The translations under genes were made by a program, and so were the position numbers. Below are positions 28,392 through 38,015 of a stretch of 64,000 bases of DNA, in pieces. Below the pieces are notes generated by a model. The model was given only the letters and a program-made list of their open reading frames with translations. It was not told the DNA's origin and did not search any database. The DNA comes from an uncultured Bacteroidota bacterium (GTDB taxonomy: Bacteria; Bacteroidota; Bacteroidia; UKL13-3): assembly GCA_903850915.1 (NCBI GenBank), contig CAINMV010000014.1:124001-188000 (forward strand). The letters are read 5' to 3'. Position 1 is the stretch's first letter; each line of letters starts with the position of its first letter.

Positions 28392-28399
28392 CAAATATA
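28392..28399 (-). promoter_or_regulatory. Probable -7 element of the hybrid kinase gene
   Basis: TATATTTG on the minus strand, a perfect TAnnTTTG match, ends 22 nt before the ATG. It suggests the gene is expressed apart from valS and supports the short start. Confidence 0.5.
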
Positions 28400-28421
28400 A
28401 AGATTAAAAGTGTTTCTTCTA

Positions 28422-31046
28422 TTAAGTTTCTAGAATTTTTTTCAAACTTATAATTTTGGCTTCTGCATCAGCTTTCTTCTGACGTTCCTTATCGAGGAGC
28501 TCAGGCTTTGCATTGGCAACAAATTTCTCGTTGCCTAGTTTTGAATCTACGCTCTTCAAAAATCCAAGGGTGTAATCCAACTCCTTTTGAACTGCCTCTA
28601 TGTCTATGGCGGTAGCACTAATAGGCAAATGCAAATACCATGTAGATGCCTTAATCTGCAAGGCAGCGGTAGCGCTAGGTGCTTCTTCGGTTTCGTTGAT
28701 TATATCAATATTAGTTAGTTTTTTTATTAAAAGAGTGAATTCTTGAAGGGTTGCAATTGCTGTTTTTGATGCTGAGAGTTGAAGGGCTTCCTTGGGCGAT
28801 AAGCCTTTGCTACTTCGTGTATTGCGCACCTGGCTGATTAGGTCGAATGCCAAACGTGCATCACCCAAAATTTTTTCATCCACATCTGTTTTGTATTTTG
28901 GATAGTTTGAAACAATGATACATGCTTCGGAATCTCGGTCTTTCAATCCATGCCATATTTCTTCTGTTATAAATGGCATTAATGGATGCAACAATTGCAT
29001 TAATAGTTCAAAGTAATCTAGTGTAGCCTGATATGTTTTAGCGTCGATGGCTTCGCCAAAAGTAGGCTTAACCATCTCTAAATACCAAGCGCAAAAGTCA
29101 TCCCAAATTAGCTTATAAATCGACATCAATGCTTCACTAATTCGATATTGCGAATAGAGCTGCTCAACTTCTAAAGTGGTGGCTTTAAGTTGTTCGTTAA
29201 ACCATAGAATTGCAGTTTCATTTTCTTGCCCACTTTTAGATTCGTCAACAGTTAAGCCTTTAACGAGTCGGTAAGCGTTCCAAATTTTATTGCAGAAATT
29301 TCGACCTTGTTCAATATATTTTTCATCAAATAAGATGTCGTTGCCTGCTGGCGAACAAACCATCATGCCAAAACGAACGGCATCAGCACCATTTATTTCG
29401 ATGAGATGAAGTGGATCAGGGCTATTTCCTAGGCTCTTACTCATTTTCCGACCTTGTTTATCGCGAACAATACCTGTAAAATAAACGTTGGAAAAAGGTA
29501 ATTCTTTCTTGTATTCGTAACCGGCAATAATCATTCGAGCCACCCAAAAGAAAATAATTTCGGGCGCCGTTACGAGGTCATTTGTAGGGTAAAAGTAGTT
29601 AATGTCCTCTCCTTCTGGATTCTCGAAACCATCAAAAACACTAATTGGCCAAAGCCATGAAGAAAACCATGTGTCCAATACATCTTCATCTTGTTTTAAT
29701 TCCGATGGCATTGCACCATATTTGGAAAGGTAAATAGATTGAGCTTCGTGCTTGGTTTTAGCTACCACAAAGTTGCCTTTGTCGTCGTACCAAGCAGGTA
29801 TACGCTGTCCCCACCAAAGTTGACGACTGATGCACCAGTCTTTAACATTCTCCATCCAATGTTTGTAGGTGTTAACAAACTTTTCAGGATGGAATTTTAT
29901 ATTGCCATTAAGTACATTGTCTAAGGCTGGTTTGCTCAGTTCTTCCATTTGAACAAACCACTGCATGCTAAGCCTTGGCTCAACAACAGCGCCCGTGCGT
30001 TCGCTTGTGCCAATATTGTTTTTTATCTCTTCTGTTTTTTGAAGTAGGCCTTCTAGTTCTAGTTGATCTGCTGCTGCTTTGCGTGCCTTAAAACGATCCA
30101 TACCCACAAAAATGCCGGCTGCTTCACTTATTGTTCCATCTTCATTCAATACGTCGATGGTTGGTAGTCCAAATTTTTGCCCAATGGCATAGTCGTTTTT
30201 ATCGTGTGCAGGCGTCACTTTCAAGGCACCTGTACCAAAATCGATTTCAATATAGTCATCAGCGATAATGGGTACCTCACGGTTTACCAAAGGTACAACG
30301 CACTTTTTACCGATTAAATGGGTGTAGCGCGTATCATTCGGATTTACGCAAACAGCAACGTCGCCCATAATAGTTTCTGGACGTACTGTGGCCACAACGA
30401 TGTAGTCATCGCTATCTACAATTTTATATTTTACGTAGTAAAATTTAGCGTTGTTCTCTTTTTGTATTACTTCGTCATCGCTTAATGCTGTTTTTCCTTG
30501 TGGATCCCAGTTTACCATTCTAATACCACGGTAGATTTTACCTTTATTGTAAAGATCAATAAATACATCAATTACGGCCTCCGTAAGCGATGGCTCCATG
30601 GTAAATCGGGTGCGATCCCAATCACAGCTTGCGCCAAGTTTTTTAAGTTGAGATAAGATGATACCACCGTATTTTTCTTTCCATTCCCAAGCATACTCAA
30701 GAAATTTCTCTCGTGACAAATCTTTTTTATCGATCCCTTGTTCTTTAAGCATTGCAACCACTTTCGCCTCGGTGGCAATACTCGCATGGTCAGTACCTGG
30801 AACCCATAAAGCTTCTTTGCCTTGCATCCGTGCTCTGCGTACCATCACATCTTGCAATGTGTTGTTCAGCATATGCCCCATATGCAAAACACCCGTTACA
30901 TTAGGTGGCGGAATTACAATACAATAAGGTTCTTTTCCCAACGATTTTCCTCGTTTGGCATCTCCTTTGAAAAACCCTTTTTCCATCCAGTAGTCATACC
31001 ACTTTTGTTCAATATTTTCAGGGCTGTATCTCGACGAAATTTCCAT
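28422..31046 (-). CDS. valS: Valine-tRNA ligase
   Basis: A class I aminoacyl-tRNA synthetase of 874 aa. The N-terminus RYSPENIEQKWYDYW is typical. The HIGH motif appears as HMGH (55-58) within PPPNVTGVLHMGHMLN. The editing domain (CP1) follows, with TVRPETIMGD. The KMSKS motif is GRKMSKSLGNSPDP, and there is a C-terminal coiled coil rich in Lys and Glu. I use ATG at 31,046; a GTG 6 nt upstream is possible. Confidence 0.97.
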   Translation of the reverse strand: MEISSRYSPENIEQKWYDYWMEKGFFKGDAKRGKSLGKEPYCIVIPPPNVTGVLHMGHMLNNTLQDVMVRRARMQGKEALWVPGTDHASIATEAKVVAMLKEQGIDKKDLSREKFLEYAWEWKEKYGGIILSQLKKLGASCDWDRTRFTMEPSLTEAVIDVFIDLYNKGKIYRGIRMVNWDPQGKTALSDDEVIQKENNAKFYYVKYKIVDSDDYIVVATVRPETIMGDVAVCVNPNDTRYTHLIGKKCVVPLVNREVPIIADDYIEIDFGTGALKVTPAHDKNDYAIGQKFGLPTIDVLNEDGTISEAAGIFVGMDRFKARKAAADQLELEGLLQKTEEIKNNIGTSERTGAVVEPRLSMQWFVQMEELSKPALDNVLNGNIKFHPEKFVNTYKHWMENVKDWCISRQLWWGQRIPAWYDDKGNFVVAKTKHEAQSIYLSKYGAMPSELKQDEDVLDTWFSSWLWPISVFDGFENPEGEDINYFYPTNDLVTAPEIIFFWVARMIIAGYEYKKELPFSNVYFTGIVRDKQGRKMSKSLGNSPDPLHLIEINGADAVRFGMMVCSPAGNDILFDEKYIEQGRNFCNKIWNAYRLVKGLTVDESKSGQENETAILWFNEQLKATTLEVEQLYSQYRISEALMSIYKLIWDDFCAWYLEMVKPTFGEAIDAKTYQATLDYFELLMQLLHPLMPFITEEIWHGLKDRDSEACIIVSNYPKYKTDVDEKILGDARLAFDLISQVRNTRSSKGLSPKEALQLSASKTAIATLQEFTLLIKKLTNIDIINETEEAPSATAALQIKASTWYLHLPISATAIDIEAVQKELDYTLGFLKSVDSKLGNEKFVANAKPELLDKERQKKADAEAKIISLKKILET

Positions 31047-31104
31047 GTTCACGTATTACTTTTTTCTAAAAATTAGTTTGGATTAAATTCTCCTATCTTG
31101 CTTG

Positions 31105-31112
31105 CGAAGGTA
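31105..31112 (-). promoter_or_regulatory. Candidate -7 element of valS
   Basis: TACCTTCG on the minus strand differs from TAnnTTTG at one base and lies 58 nt before the valS ATG. No better match was seen in the gap. Confidence 0.35.
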
Positions 31113-31217
31113 ATGATACCGATTGGATTTATTCCATTTGAACTGAATTTTTCAAGCGTAAATCATACGTCACGAGGGAAATTGTATGCGCCTAAATGGC
31201 ATTGCGATTTAAACGAA

Positions 31218-32159
31218 TTAAAGCGCTATTTTCTGGCTTATAATTCCAAGGTCTGTTTGAATTCGTACTAAATAGATGCCATGCGATAATTTGAAAAGAT
31301 TGATGCCACTTGGTTTTAAAGCTGATTGAAGCAACTTGCCATTCATATCCAAAACTTCAATTTGTTGCACGGCGAAATTATTTGGTATTTGTAATGTATG
31401 ATTTGAAATAATCATTTTTCCATTCACTTCAGAGTTAATTCCCATGCGATATGTTGATGGTGTAAATCTATAAACAGTTCCATTGGCAGGGGTTCCTGTT
31501 AATGTGGTAGACATCGAAGCGTTCTGAATTCGAACACTTGGACCAGCCGGATTTCCTTCTAAAGTTATAAAATTGAAGCCAATGGAAAGTGGATCAGCTA
31601 TTTGCACATAAGGGCCGTTTTCGCCTCCATAGGAACCTGCTTTTACTGAAGAAGGACCATAATGAAATTCAATGATGTTGGAGGTTTCGTAAATCCAAAG
31701 CTGAAAATTTACGGAGTCGCTGAAATTGGGTCCATCAGCTGCAAAACCGGCATTATGAAATTGTATTTTCAAAATATGATTGGTGCTACTGCCTTCGTTT
31801 TTATAGCTTACTTGCGATTTATCAGTACCACGACTATTTAAATCAGTGCCATAAACATCAAAAAGACCATTGTTGATGTTGTTAAAATAGATGCTACCCC
31901 AATCGACAACTTCAATAGAATCAAAAATATTGGAGGTGAAGTAGCGAAAGTTAAAAGGTGTCTTAAATTTCACTGAGAAGTCATCCCATTTACCATTGAC
32001 TAAATTGTTGGCTCCTAGAATTTCAATATACGGGGAGGTGGTTTTTGTCCATAAATAAAATTGACCATTTATATTTTTAAGCGAGAAGAAACATAGCAGG
32101 GTAAATGTTATTTTAAGAAGAGTTTCTCTGGTCGAAAATAAGTAAGAGTTATAGTTCAT
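31218..32159 (-). CDS. Secreted protein with T9SS sorting domain (paralogue 1)
   Basis: A 313-aa exported protein. A signal peptide (about 1-33, ending NINGQ) is followed by a beta-rich domain with motifs such as FDSIEVVDWGSIYF, ILKIQFHNAGF, IIEFHYGPSSV and NGTVYRFTPS, then a C-terminal T9SS-type domain (EVLDMNGKLLQS, LSHGIYLVRI, ending ISQKIAL). It is clearly related along its full length to the next gene upstream (32,277-33,170). The NG-T-YRFTPS motif is shared. Function unknown; export through T9SS is predicted. Confidence 0.82.
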   Translation of the reverse strand: MNYNSYLFSTRETLLKITFTLLCFFSLKNINGQFYLWTKTTSPYIEILGANNLVNGKWDDFSVKFKTPFNFRYFTSNIFDSIEVVDWGSIYFNNINNGLFDVYGTDLNSRGTDKSQVSYKNEGSSTNHILKIQFHNAGFAADGPNFSDSVNFQLWIYETSNIIEFHYGPSSVKAGSYGGENGPYVQIADPLSIGFNFITLEGNPAGPSVRIQNASMSTTLTGTPANGTVYRFTPSTYRMGINSEVNGKMIISNHTLQIPNNFAVQQIEVLDMNGKLLQSALKPSGINLFKLSHGIYLVRIQTDLGIISQKIAL

Positions 32160-32219
32160 TAAGCGAATTTTGGTATTTTACGAATTAAAGAAAAACTATT
32201 GACTTATAACGGTTGTAAC

Positions 32220-32259
32220 AAAAAAAACTCCTTCTCTGAAATTATTCCGAAGAGGAGCT
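32220..32259 (-). terminator. Terminator between the two T9SS cargo paralogues
   Basis: On the minus strand an imperfect stem (CTCCTCTTC pairing with GAGAAGGAG, one bulge) is followed by eight T. It lies about 20 nt past the stop of the upstream paralogue, so the two paralogues are probably separate transcripts or only partly coupled. Confidence 0.65.
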
Positions 32260-32276
32260 TAGATGATATATTGTTT

Positions 32277-33170
32277 TTATAAAATCAGTTTACGCGAAAT
32301 TACCCCATCTTTGGTGTCAATGGCTATCATATATAAACCGTGTGGCAAATTAGAAAGGTCGATATTTTCAGCTTTTTTGCCTGAACGAAGCACTTGGCCA
32401 TTCATGTTTATTACACGTATTTCATTAACCTCTATAGCAGGAGAAATTGAAATTTTATTTTGCGACAAAGTAAGATTGATAGAGGTATTGACAATTCCAT
32501 TCGGAAACTGCGAAGGCGTGAAACGATAGATGGTTCCGTTTGCAGGCAATCCTATCAATGAACTGAAATTTGTCAAGTCAGAGGTATTCATGGTCGGGTT
32601 GCTGGTGCTTCCTTGCAACAGCAAAAAGCTTTGCAAATTGTTGGGGTCAATCATTCCAATAAAGGGCCCAGCATCGCTCCAATTTGCAGCATCAATTTTT
32701 CCAGGACCAAATCGAACTTCGATTACATTATAGCCCTCATAAAGCCATACCTGAATATTAATAGAATCGGCAAACATAGGCCCATCTGCGTATAAGCCTG
32801 CGTTTTTAAACTGCATCTTTAAAATTCGGGATGGGGCAGTTCCTTCAACTTTATAGCTCACCTCCGAGAGATTAGCACCTCTACTTTCCAAATCTTCTCC
32901 AAAAAACATAAACTCCTCGCCATTACTATCATCAACACTTACACTACCAAAGTCATCAACATAAATTGAATCGGTAATTGTATAGGTGTATAATTTGAAT
33001 GGGAACGGAAGTGCTATTGGCTTAACGAAATCCGTCCAAGCGCCGTTTATTAATGTTGTGGCTCCAGTAATGGAGTTATAGGTCCCTTGGGTTCTTGAAA
33101 ATGCATAATAACTTTGGGCATTTATCGTGAAAGCATAGCCTATGGCGAATAAAAAAAGTAGTTTTCTCAT
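32277..33170 (-). CDS. Secreted protein with T9SS sorting domain (paralogue 2)
   Basis: A 297-aa exported protein with signal peptide MRKLLFLFAIGYAFTINAQ. The domain matches its neighbour: ITDSIYVDDFGSVSV, SYKVEGTAPSRILKMQF, NAGLYADGPMFADSIN, VIEVRFGPG and NGTIYRFTPSQFP. The C-terminal sorting domain has VINMNGQVLRSG, LPHGLYMIAI and ends ISRKLIL. Tandem duplication with the downstream gene is evident. No catalytic motif was recognised; a surface-exposed or adhesive role is a guess. A terminator follows. Confidence 0.82.
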   Translation of the reverse strand: MRKLLFLFAIGYAFTINAQSYYAFSRTQGTYNSITGATTLINGAWTDFVKPIALPFPFKLYTYTITDSIYVDDFGSVSVDDSNGEEFMFFGEDLESRGANLSEVSYKVEGTAPSRILKMQFKNAGLYADGPMFADSINIQVWLYEGYNVIEVRFGPGKIDAANWSDAGPFIGMIDPNNLQSFLLLQGSTSNPTMNTSDLTNFSSLIGLPANGTIYRFTPSQFPNGIVNTSINLTLSQNKISISPAIEVNEIRVINMNGQVLRSGKKAENIDLSNLPHGLYMIAIDTKDGVISRKLIL

Positions 33171-33243
33171 GTTGATTATAAAATATTTTTTTGCAAATAA
33201 AACAAATTACACCAATACTGAAGGGATTAATGATTTACAATGT

Positions 33244-33251
33244 TATTTTTG
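33244..33251 (+). promoter_or_regulatory. Probable -7 element of glyS
   Basis: TATTTTTG matches TAnnTTTG and ends 10 nt before the ATG at 33,262, implying a leader of only a few bases. It lies inside a longer in-frame extension to 33,142, which argues against that longer start. Confidence 0.55.
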
Positions 33252-33261
33252 CGCAACTATT

Positions 33262-34740
33262 ATGGCAAAAGAAAAAAATGTTTTTGAAAGTGTAGTCTCG
33301 CATTGTCGAGAATACGGATTTGTTTTCCCATCCTCGGAAATCTATGATGGCTTGGGTGCTGTTTATGATTATGGTAATTATGGTAGCGAATTAAAGAAGA
33401 ACATTAAAGAATATTGGTGGCGCAGTATGGTGCATCTGCACGAAAATATTGTTGGTATAGACTCTGCAATCTTTATGCACCCTAAAATTTGGAAGGCCAG
33501 TGGCCATGTGGATGGCTTTAGCGATCCTATGATTGACAACAAGGATAGTAAAAAACGTTACAGAGCAGATCAGCTTATTGAAGACAAAATTGCTCGTTAC
33601 GAAAAAGACGGAAAAACGAACAAGGCCGATGAATTACAAAAAGGCCTCGATGTTGCCTTAGTGGATAATAATTTAGAACAACTCAAGGCATTAATTGAAG
33701 CTCACGAAATAGTTTGTCCGATTAGTGGAACCCGAAATTGGACAGAGGTGCGCCAATTTAACCTCATGTATAGCACCCAGATGGGTAGTGTAGCCGATGA
33801 AGCAAACGAAATATACTTAAGGCCAGAAACAGCCCAAGGTATTTTTGTGAATTTTTTAAATGTTCAAAAAAGTGGTAGGATGAAAGTTCCTTTTGGTATA
33901 GCGCAAATAGGGAAAGCTTTCCGTAACGAAATTGTAGCGCGTCAATTTATTATGCGAATGCGTGAATTTGAACAAATGGAAATGCAATTTTTCGTTCGTC
34001 CTGGCACTGAAATGGAGTGGTTTGAATATTGGAAACAAACGCGCATGAAATGGCATCTCGCCCTTGGCACAACAAAAGAAAACTATCGATTTCACGACCA
34101 TGTTAAGTTAGCACATTATGCTAATGCAGCCACAGATATCGAATTTAAATTCCCATTCGGATTTAAGGAGGTAGAAGGAATTCATAGTCGCACTGATTTT
34201 GATTTAAAGCAACATCAGGAATTTAGTGGCAAAAAACTCCAGTATTTTGATCCTGAAATCGGGGCTGATGGCAAAGCAATAGGAAATTATATTCCTTACG
34301 TTATCGAAACTTCGATTGGATTAGATCGGATGTTTTTGGTAACGATGATTAACGCCTATTGTGAAGAAGAAGTAGTGAATGGAGATCAGAAAGACATACG
34401 TACTGTTTTGAAATTCCATCCAGCACTTGCGCCAGTTAAGGTCGCCGTTTTGCCATTGGTTAAGAAAGATGGCTTGCCTGATATAGCCCGTAAAATTATA
34501 GATAGTCTTAAATCAGATTACGTTTGCCAATATGACGAAAAAGATGCCATTGGAAAACGTTACAGGAGACAAGATGCCATTGGAACGCCTTACTGTATTA
34601 CTGTAGATTATGAAACCTTGCAAGATAACGCCGTAACAATTCGTTACCGCGATACAATGTTGCAGGAGCGAATTCCAATCGCGAATCTGAAAAAAATTAT
34701 TGCAGATGGTGTGAGTTTAAAAAACCTATTAAGCGTCTAG
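33262..34740 (+). CDS. glyS: Glycine-tRNA ligase (alpha2, eukaryotic/archaeal type)
   Basis: A class II synthetase of 492 aa, starting MAKEKNVFESVVSHCREYGF and with SSEIYDGLGAVYDYGNYG near the N-terminus. Further motifs are WTEVRQFNLMYST, the motif 2 region RPETAQGIFVNF, and the motif 3 region IETSIGLDRMFL, followed by a C-terminal anticodon-binding domain (APVKVAVLPLVKK). This is the single-chain dimeric type and not the alpha2beta2 form of most Gram-negatives; Bacteroidota normally use it. The start was chosen from homologue-like N-terminus and the promoter position. Confidence 0.96.
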   Translation: MAKEKNVFESVVSHCREYGFVFPSSEIYDGLGAVYDYGNYGSELKKNIKEYWWRSMVHLHENIVGIDSAIFMHPKIWKASGHVDGFSDPMIDNKDSKKRYRADQLIEDKIARYEKDGKTNKADELQKGLDVALVDNNLEQLKALIEAHEIVCPISGTRNWTEVRQFNLMYSTQMGSVADEANEIYLRPETAQGIFVNFLNVQKSGRMKVPFGIAQIGKAFRNEIVARQFIMRMREFEQMEMQFFVRPGTEMEWFEYWKQTRMKWHLALGTTKENYRFHDHVKLAHYANAATDIEFKFPFGFKEVEGIHSRTDFDLKQHQEFSGKKLQYFDPEIGADGKAIGNYIPYVIETSIGLDRMFLVTMINAYCEEEVVNGDQKDIRTVLKFHPALAPVKVAVLPLVKKDGLPDIARKIIDSLKSDYVCQYDEKDAIGKRYRRQDAIGTPYCITVDYETLQDNAVTIRYRDTMLQERIPIANLKKIIADGVSLKNLLSV

Positions 34741-34812
34741 TTTTTTAATTAACTAAAATAAAAAAAGATACATAATTTATATTTTCCTTTTTTTGTGTTC
34801 CATTATTGGGTT

Positions 34813-37125
34813 TTAGTGCGCTATTTCACTCATAAATCGAATTCGCATCAATTGTAATTCTTCTCGGCTATAGTCACCACTAAAATAGTCTTGAGCTATC
34901 TGCAAGTCGTCGGTTTCAGCTTGCAAGTAATAATCAAAAATTTCTTGTTGCTGACTATCATCCATAATCCCATTGAGATAGTATTTAATATTTAATTTAG
35001 TTCCGCTATTTACAATTTGCTCAATCTCGTCAATCATCTCATCTTTGGTCATGGTGCTGGCTTTAGCTAAATCGGAGATAGGTACTTTTTTGTCAATATT
35101 CTGAATGATTGCAACTTTCTTAACCGATTTATTTGCCAACGATTTTACCACAATGTCTTCAACGCGTTCGATGTCATTTGCTTCTACATATTGCGCAATG
35201 GTTTCCAAAAATCGCTTGCCAAATTTCTGTGCTTTGCCAGCTCCAACTCCTTGGATATTAGTTAACTCTTCTGGTGTAATTGGATATTTTGTAGCCATAT
35301 CACTTAAGCTAGGATCGCTAAAAATAACGTAAGGCGGAAGGTTGTTTTGTTTTGCAACTTGCTTACGTACATCCTTCAACATGGCCATCAACGCTTCGTC
35401 GAGGGTGCCTCCAGATCCTGAAGCAACGAATTCTTCGTCGTCGTCAATACGTTCGAAGGCGTTATCTAATGGCATCATCATCTTGGTAGGTTTTTTAAGC
35501 CATGATTTCCCCTTCTCATTCAAAATCATCATGCCATAGCTTTCAATATCCTTGGTTATCATACCACTGAGCAAACAAAGTCGCATTATCGCTTTCCAAT
35601 ATATTTCGTCCTTTCCTTTTCCTACTCCGAAGTATTCATTAGCATCGTGGCCAAATGTAATCACTTGCTGCTTTCGAACGCCTAAAATTACATTTACAAT
35701 ATGATCTAGATTTACTAAACAATCAAGTTTAGAAATAGTAAGTAATGCGTTTTTAACATCTTGAGTAACATCATCCATGTGTTTTGGATGGCGGCAGTTA
35801 TCGCACATTTTATTGCATTTCTTCTCATCGAATTCTTCACCAAAATAATGCAATAGCATTTTTCTTCGGCAAGACGATGACTCAGCAAATGAGGCCGCTT
35901 CAAATAGAAGTAATCCGCCAATCTCTTTCTCTGCTACAGGCTTATCTTTCATGAAGCTTTCTAGCTTCTCAAGGTCACTATAATTATAAAACATTAAGCA
36001 ATCACCCACCAATCCATCCCTGCCGGCGCGTCCTGTTTCTTGATAATAACCTTCGAGTGATTTGGGAATATCATGATGAATTACGAAGCGTACATCGGGT
36101 TTGTCGATTCCCATACCAAAAGCAATTGTGGCAACTATTACATCAACATCTTGCATTAAAAATGCATCTTGTGTCTTACTTCTTTGAGCGGCTTCTAAAC
36201 CGGCATGGTAGGGGAGAGCTTTTATTCCATTGACATTTAGAACTTGGGCTAATTCTTCTACCTTTTTGCGACTTAGGCAATAAATTACACCACTTTGGCC
36301 TGGACGCTGGCGTACAAAACCCACTATCTCTTTAAAGATGCGGTCTTTGGTTAATTTTGGCCGTACTTCATAATATAGGTTGCCACGATTAAAAGAGGAT
36401 TTAAATACCCTTGCATCCTCCATTTGTAAGTTCTTTTGAATATCACTCTGTACTTTAGGGGTAGCTGTAGCTGTCAGCGCAATCATGGCTACATCTGGCC
36501 CGAGTTGTTTTACCATGTCTTTTATTCGACGATACTCCGGGCGGAAATCATGCCCCCATTCCGAGATACAATGTGCTTCATCAATAGCTACAAAAGACAC
36601 TTTTAGTTTTTTGAAAAATTCAAGAGTCTCATCTTTTTTTAACGTCTCCGGGGCAATATATAGCATCTTAGTTTTGCCGGAAGTGATATCTTCTTTAACT
36701 CTTTTGCTTTCTGTTTTACTAAGTGAGGAATTTAAGAAGTGAGCCAATGAAGAGTTATCGGCAAAACCACGGATCTGATCTACTTGGTTTTTCATTAAAG
36801 CGATTAGTGGTGATACGATAATGGCCACTCCATCCATCATTATCGATGGTAATTGGTAGCACAACGACTTTCCGGCACCAGTAGGCATGATTACGAATGA
36901 ATCTTTGCCTTGCAGCACATTCTTAATAATATCCTCCTGCATCCCTTTAAAGTTATCGAACCCAAAAAAGCTCTTTAATACTTCTTTTGGGCTTTTGCCA
37001 TGCAGCAAAGACAAACTTAGTTCCTGATGCGTTGCCGTGGCCGTGGTTGCCGTGGCTTTTATTGCAGTTTTTGTTGATGAAGCTTTGCTTGCTTTTACGT
37101 CACTCTTTTTAGCCGATGTCGCCAT
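34813..37125 (-). CDS. recQ: ATP-dependent DNA helicase RecQ
   Basis: A 770-aa superfamily 2 helicase for recombination and fork repair. It has a low-complexity Lys/Ala/Thr N-terminal tail (about 1-32), Walker A TGAGKSLCYQLP near residue 82, the DEAH box with aromatic loop (DEAHCISEWGHDFRP), the helicase C motif GRAGRDGL, a four-cysteine zinc site (CRRKMLLHYFG and CNKMCDNCRHP), an RQC winged helix, and an HRDC-like region (EELTNIQGVGAGKAQKFG). ATG at 37,125 is preferred over an upstream TTG. It is convergent with glyS; no clear terminator was seen between them. Confidence 0.96.
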   Translation of the reverse strand: MATSAKKSDVKASKASSTKTAIKATATTATATHQELSLSLLHGKSPKEVLKSFFGFDNFKGMQEDIIKNVLQGKDSFVIMPTGAGKSLCYQLPSIMMDGVAIIVSPLIALMKNQVDQIRGFADNSSLAHFLNSSLSKTESKRVKEDITSGKTKMLYIAPETLKKDETLEFFKKLKVSFVAIDEAHCISEWGHDFRPEYRRIKDMVKQLGPDVAMIALTATATPKVQSDIQKNLQMEDARVFKSSFNRGNLYYEVRPKLTKDRIFKEIVGFVRQRPGQSGVIYCLSRKKVEELAQVLNVNGIKALPYHAGLEAAQRSKTQDAFLMQDVDVIVATIAFGMGIDKPDVRFVIHHDIPKSLEGYYQETGRAGRDGLVGDCLMFYNYSDLEKLESFMKDKPVAEKEIGGLLLFEAASFAESSSCRRKMLLHYFGEEFDEKKCNKMCDNCRHPKHMDDVTQDVKNALLTISKLDCLVNLDHIVNVILGVRKQQVITFGHDANEYFGVGKGKDEIYWKAIMRLCLLSGMITKDIESYGMMILNEKGKSWLKKPTKMMMPLDNAFERIDDDEEFVASGSGGTLDEALMAMLKDVRKQVAKQNNLPPYVIFSDPSLSDMATKYPITPEELTNIQGVGAGKAQKFGKRFLETIAQYVEANDIERVEDIVVKSLANKSVKKVAIIQNIDKKVPISDLAKASTMTKDEMIDEIEQIVNSGTKLNIKYYLNGIMDDSQQQEIFDYYLQAETDDLQIAQDYFSGDYSREELQLMRIRFMSEIAH

Positions 37126-37312
37126 ACACAATAAATAATTCGATTTTGTTTAAAAAGTCCCAACTTAATTTAAAAGCATTTTCCTTGTTGCACCCTCATT
37201 ATAAATGGCTTAGATGTTAACAATATAATACTTCTAGATATTAAATTTAACACTTTAAAATTAAGCAAATATTTGCACATATACCAAATTTTTTCGTAAA
37301 AAAATTAGTAAA

Positions 37313-37343
37313 TAAAAAACCCCACCTTTTGGAAGGCAGGGTT
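37313..37343 (-). terminator. Terminator at the end of the OmpH/BamA cluster
   Basis: On the minus strand AACCC-TG-CCTT pairs with AAGG-TG-GGGTT around a 4-nt CAAA-type loop, followed by six T. It lies 24 nt past the stop of the last ompH gene. Confidence 0.75.
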
Positions 37344-37366
37344 GTAATCTTTTTTGATGTGTTGGC

Positions 37367-37933
37367 TTATTTTTTTGGTGCAGGAGACGGTCCTGGTTTC
37401 GGTGTCATGCCAGGTGCAGGAGCTGTTTTGTCGATTCCAAGCTTCGTTTTTACGGCCCCAGTAATATCATCGGCTTCTGGTTTAACAAGTAAAGCTTGGT
37501 CGTCCATTACATAGGCATATCCCTTTTCTTTAGATACTACTTCAATGGCGGCCTGAAGTTTTTTCTGTATTGGTTCCAACAATTCGGTCTGTTTATTTTG
37601 GATTTCTGTTTGTGCATCTTGGGCAAACTCCTGAATGCGTTGATCTAGTGATGTCAACTCTTTTTCAGCCATTTTAATTGTAGCGGCAGAGGTAATGTTT
37701 TTGTCAAGCATAGTATACGCTTCTTGTTTTTTCTGCAATTCCATCTGATAAGAGGTAATTTCAGCCTTTTTAGCTTTTGTAAGACTATCAAGTACAAATT
37801 CAGCTATTTTATAGTCATCCATTTTTTGCATCACTTCATTGGAATTTAAGTGTGCGATGCGCTGTTGCGCATTAGAAACAAAACCGAATGATGTAATCGC
37901 AAGAATAAGGGCAAATTTTTTAATGGTATTCAT
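37367..37933 (-). CDS. OmpH/Skp-family periplasmic chaperone (second copy)
   Basis: A 188-aa periplasmic chaperone with signal peptide MNTIKKFALILAITSFGFVSNAQ cut near SNAQ. The OmpH domain begins with RIAHLNSNEVMQKM and runs through a long charged coiled coil (about 45-120) to KGYAYVMDDQALL. The C-terminal tail is Pro-rich (PAPGMTPKPGPSPAPKK). Skp-like trimers hold unfolded outer-membrane proteins for the BAM complex, and the gene follows bamA and another ompH. Confidence 0.9.
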   Translation of the reverse strand: MNTIKKFALILAITSFGFVSNAQQRIAHLNSNEVMQKMDDYKIAEFVLDSLTKAKKAEITSYQMELQKKQEAYTMLDKNITSAATIKMAEKELTSLDQRIQEFAQDAQTEIQNKQTELLEPIQKKLQAAIEVVSKEKGYAYVMDDQALLVKPEADDITGAVKTKLGIDKTAPAPGMTPKPGPSPAPKK

Positions 37934-38015
37934 TTTTAAAAATAATAAGGATTAATTTAATTTGATTAGGGGGCAAAGGTGCTTTTTTCCGTGTTAATAA
38001 AAAAATCTTCTAATG

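Noticed and set aside
33142-33261. 40-codon N-terminal extension of glyS
   Set aside because: It overlaps the start of the divergent T9SS gene and contains the probable glyS promoter; the N-terminus at 33,262 matches the family.
36996-37125. Low-complexity start of recQ as possible repeat or frameshift
   Set aside because: A Lys/Ala/Thr-rich tail in frame with the helicase is plausible and the frame is open; no sign of error.
37126-37366. Possible small RNA gene between recQ and the ompH cluster
   Set aside because: AT-rich sequence with only the ompH terminator; no promoter plus terminator pair defining a transcript.
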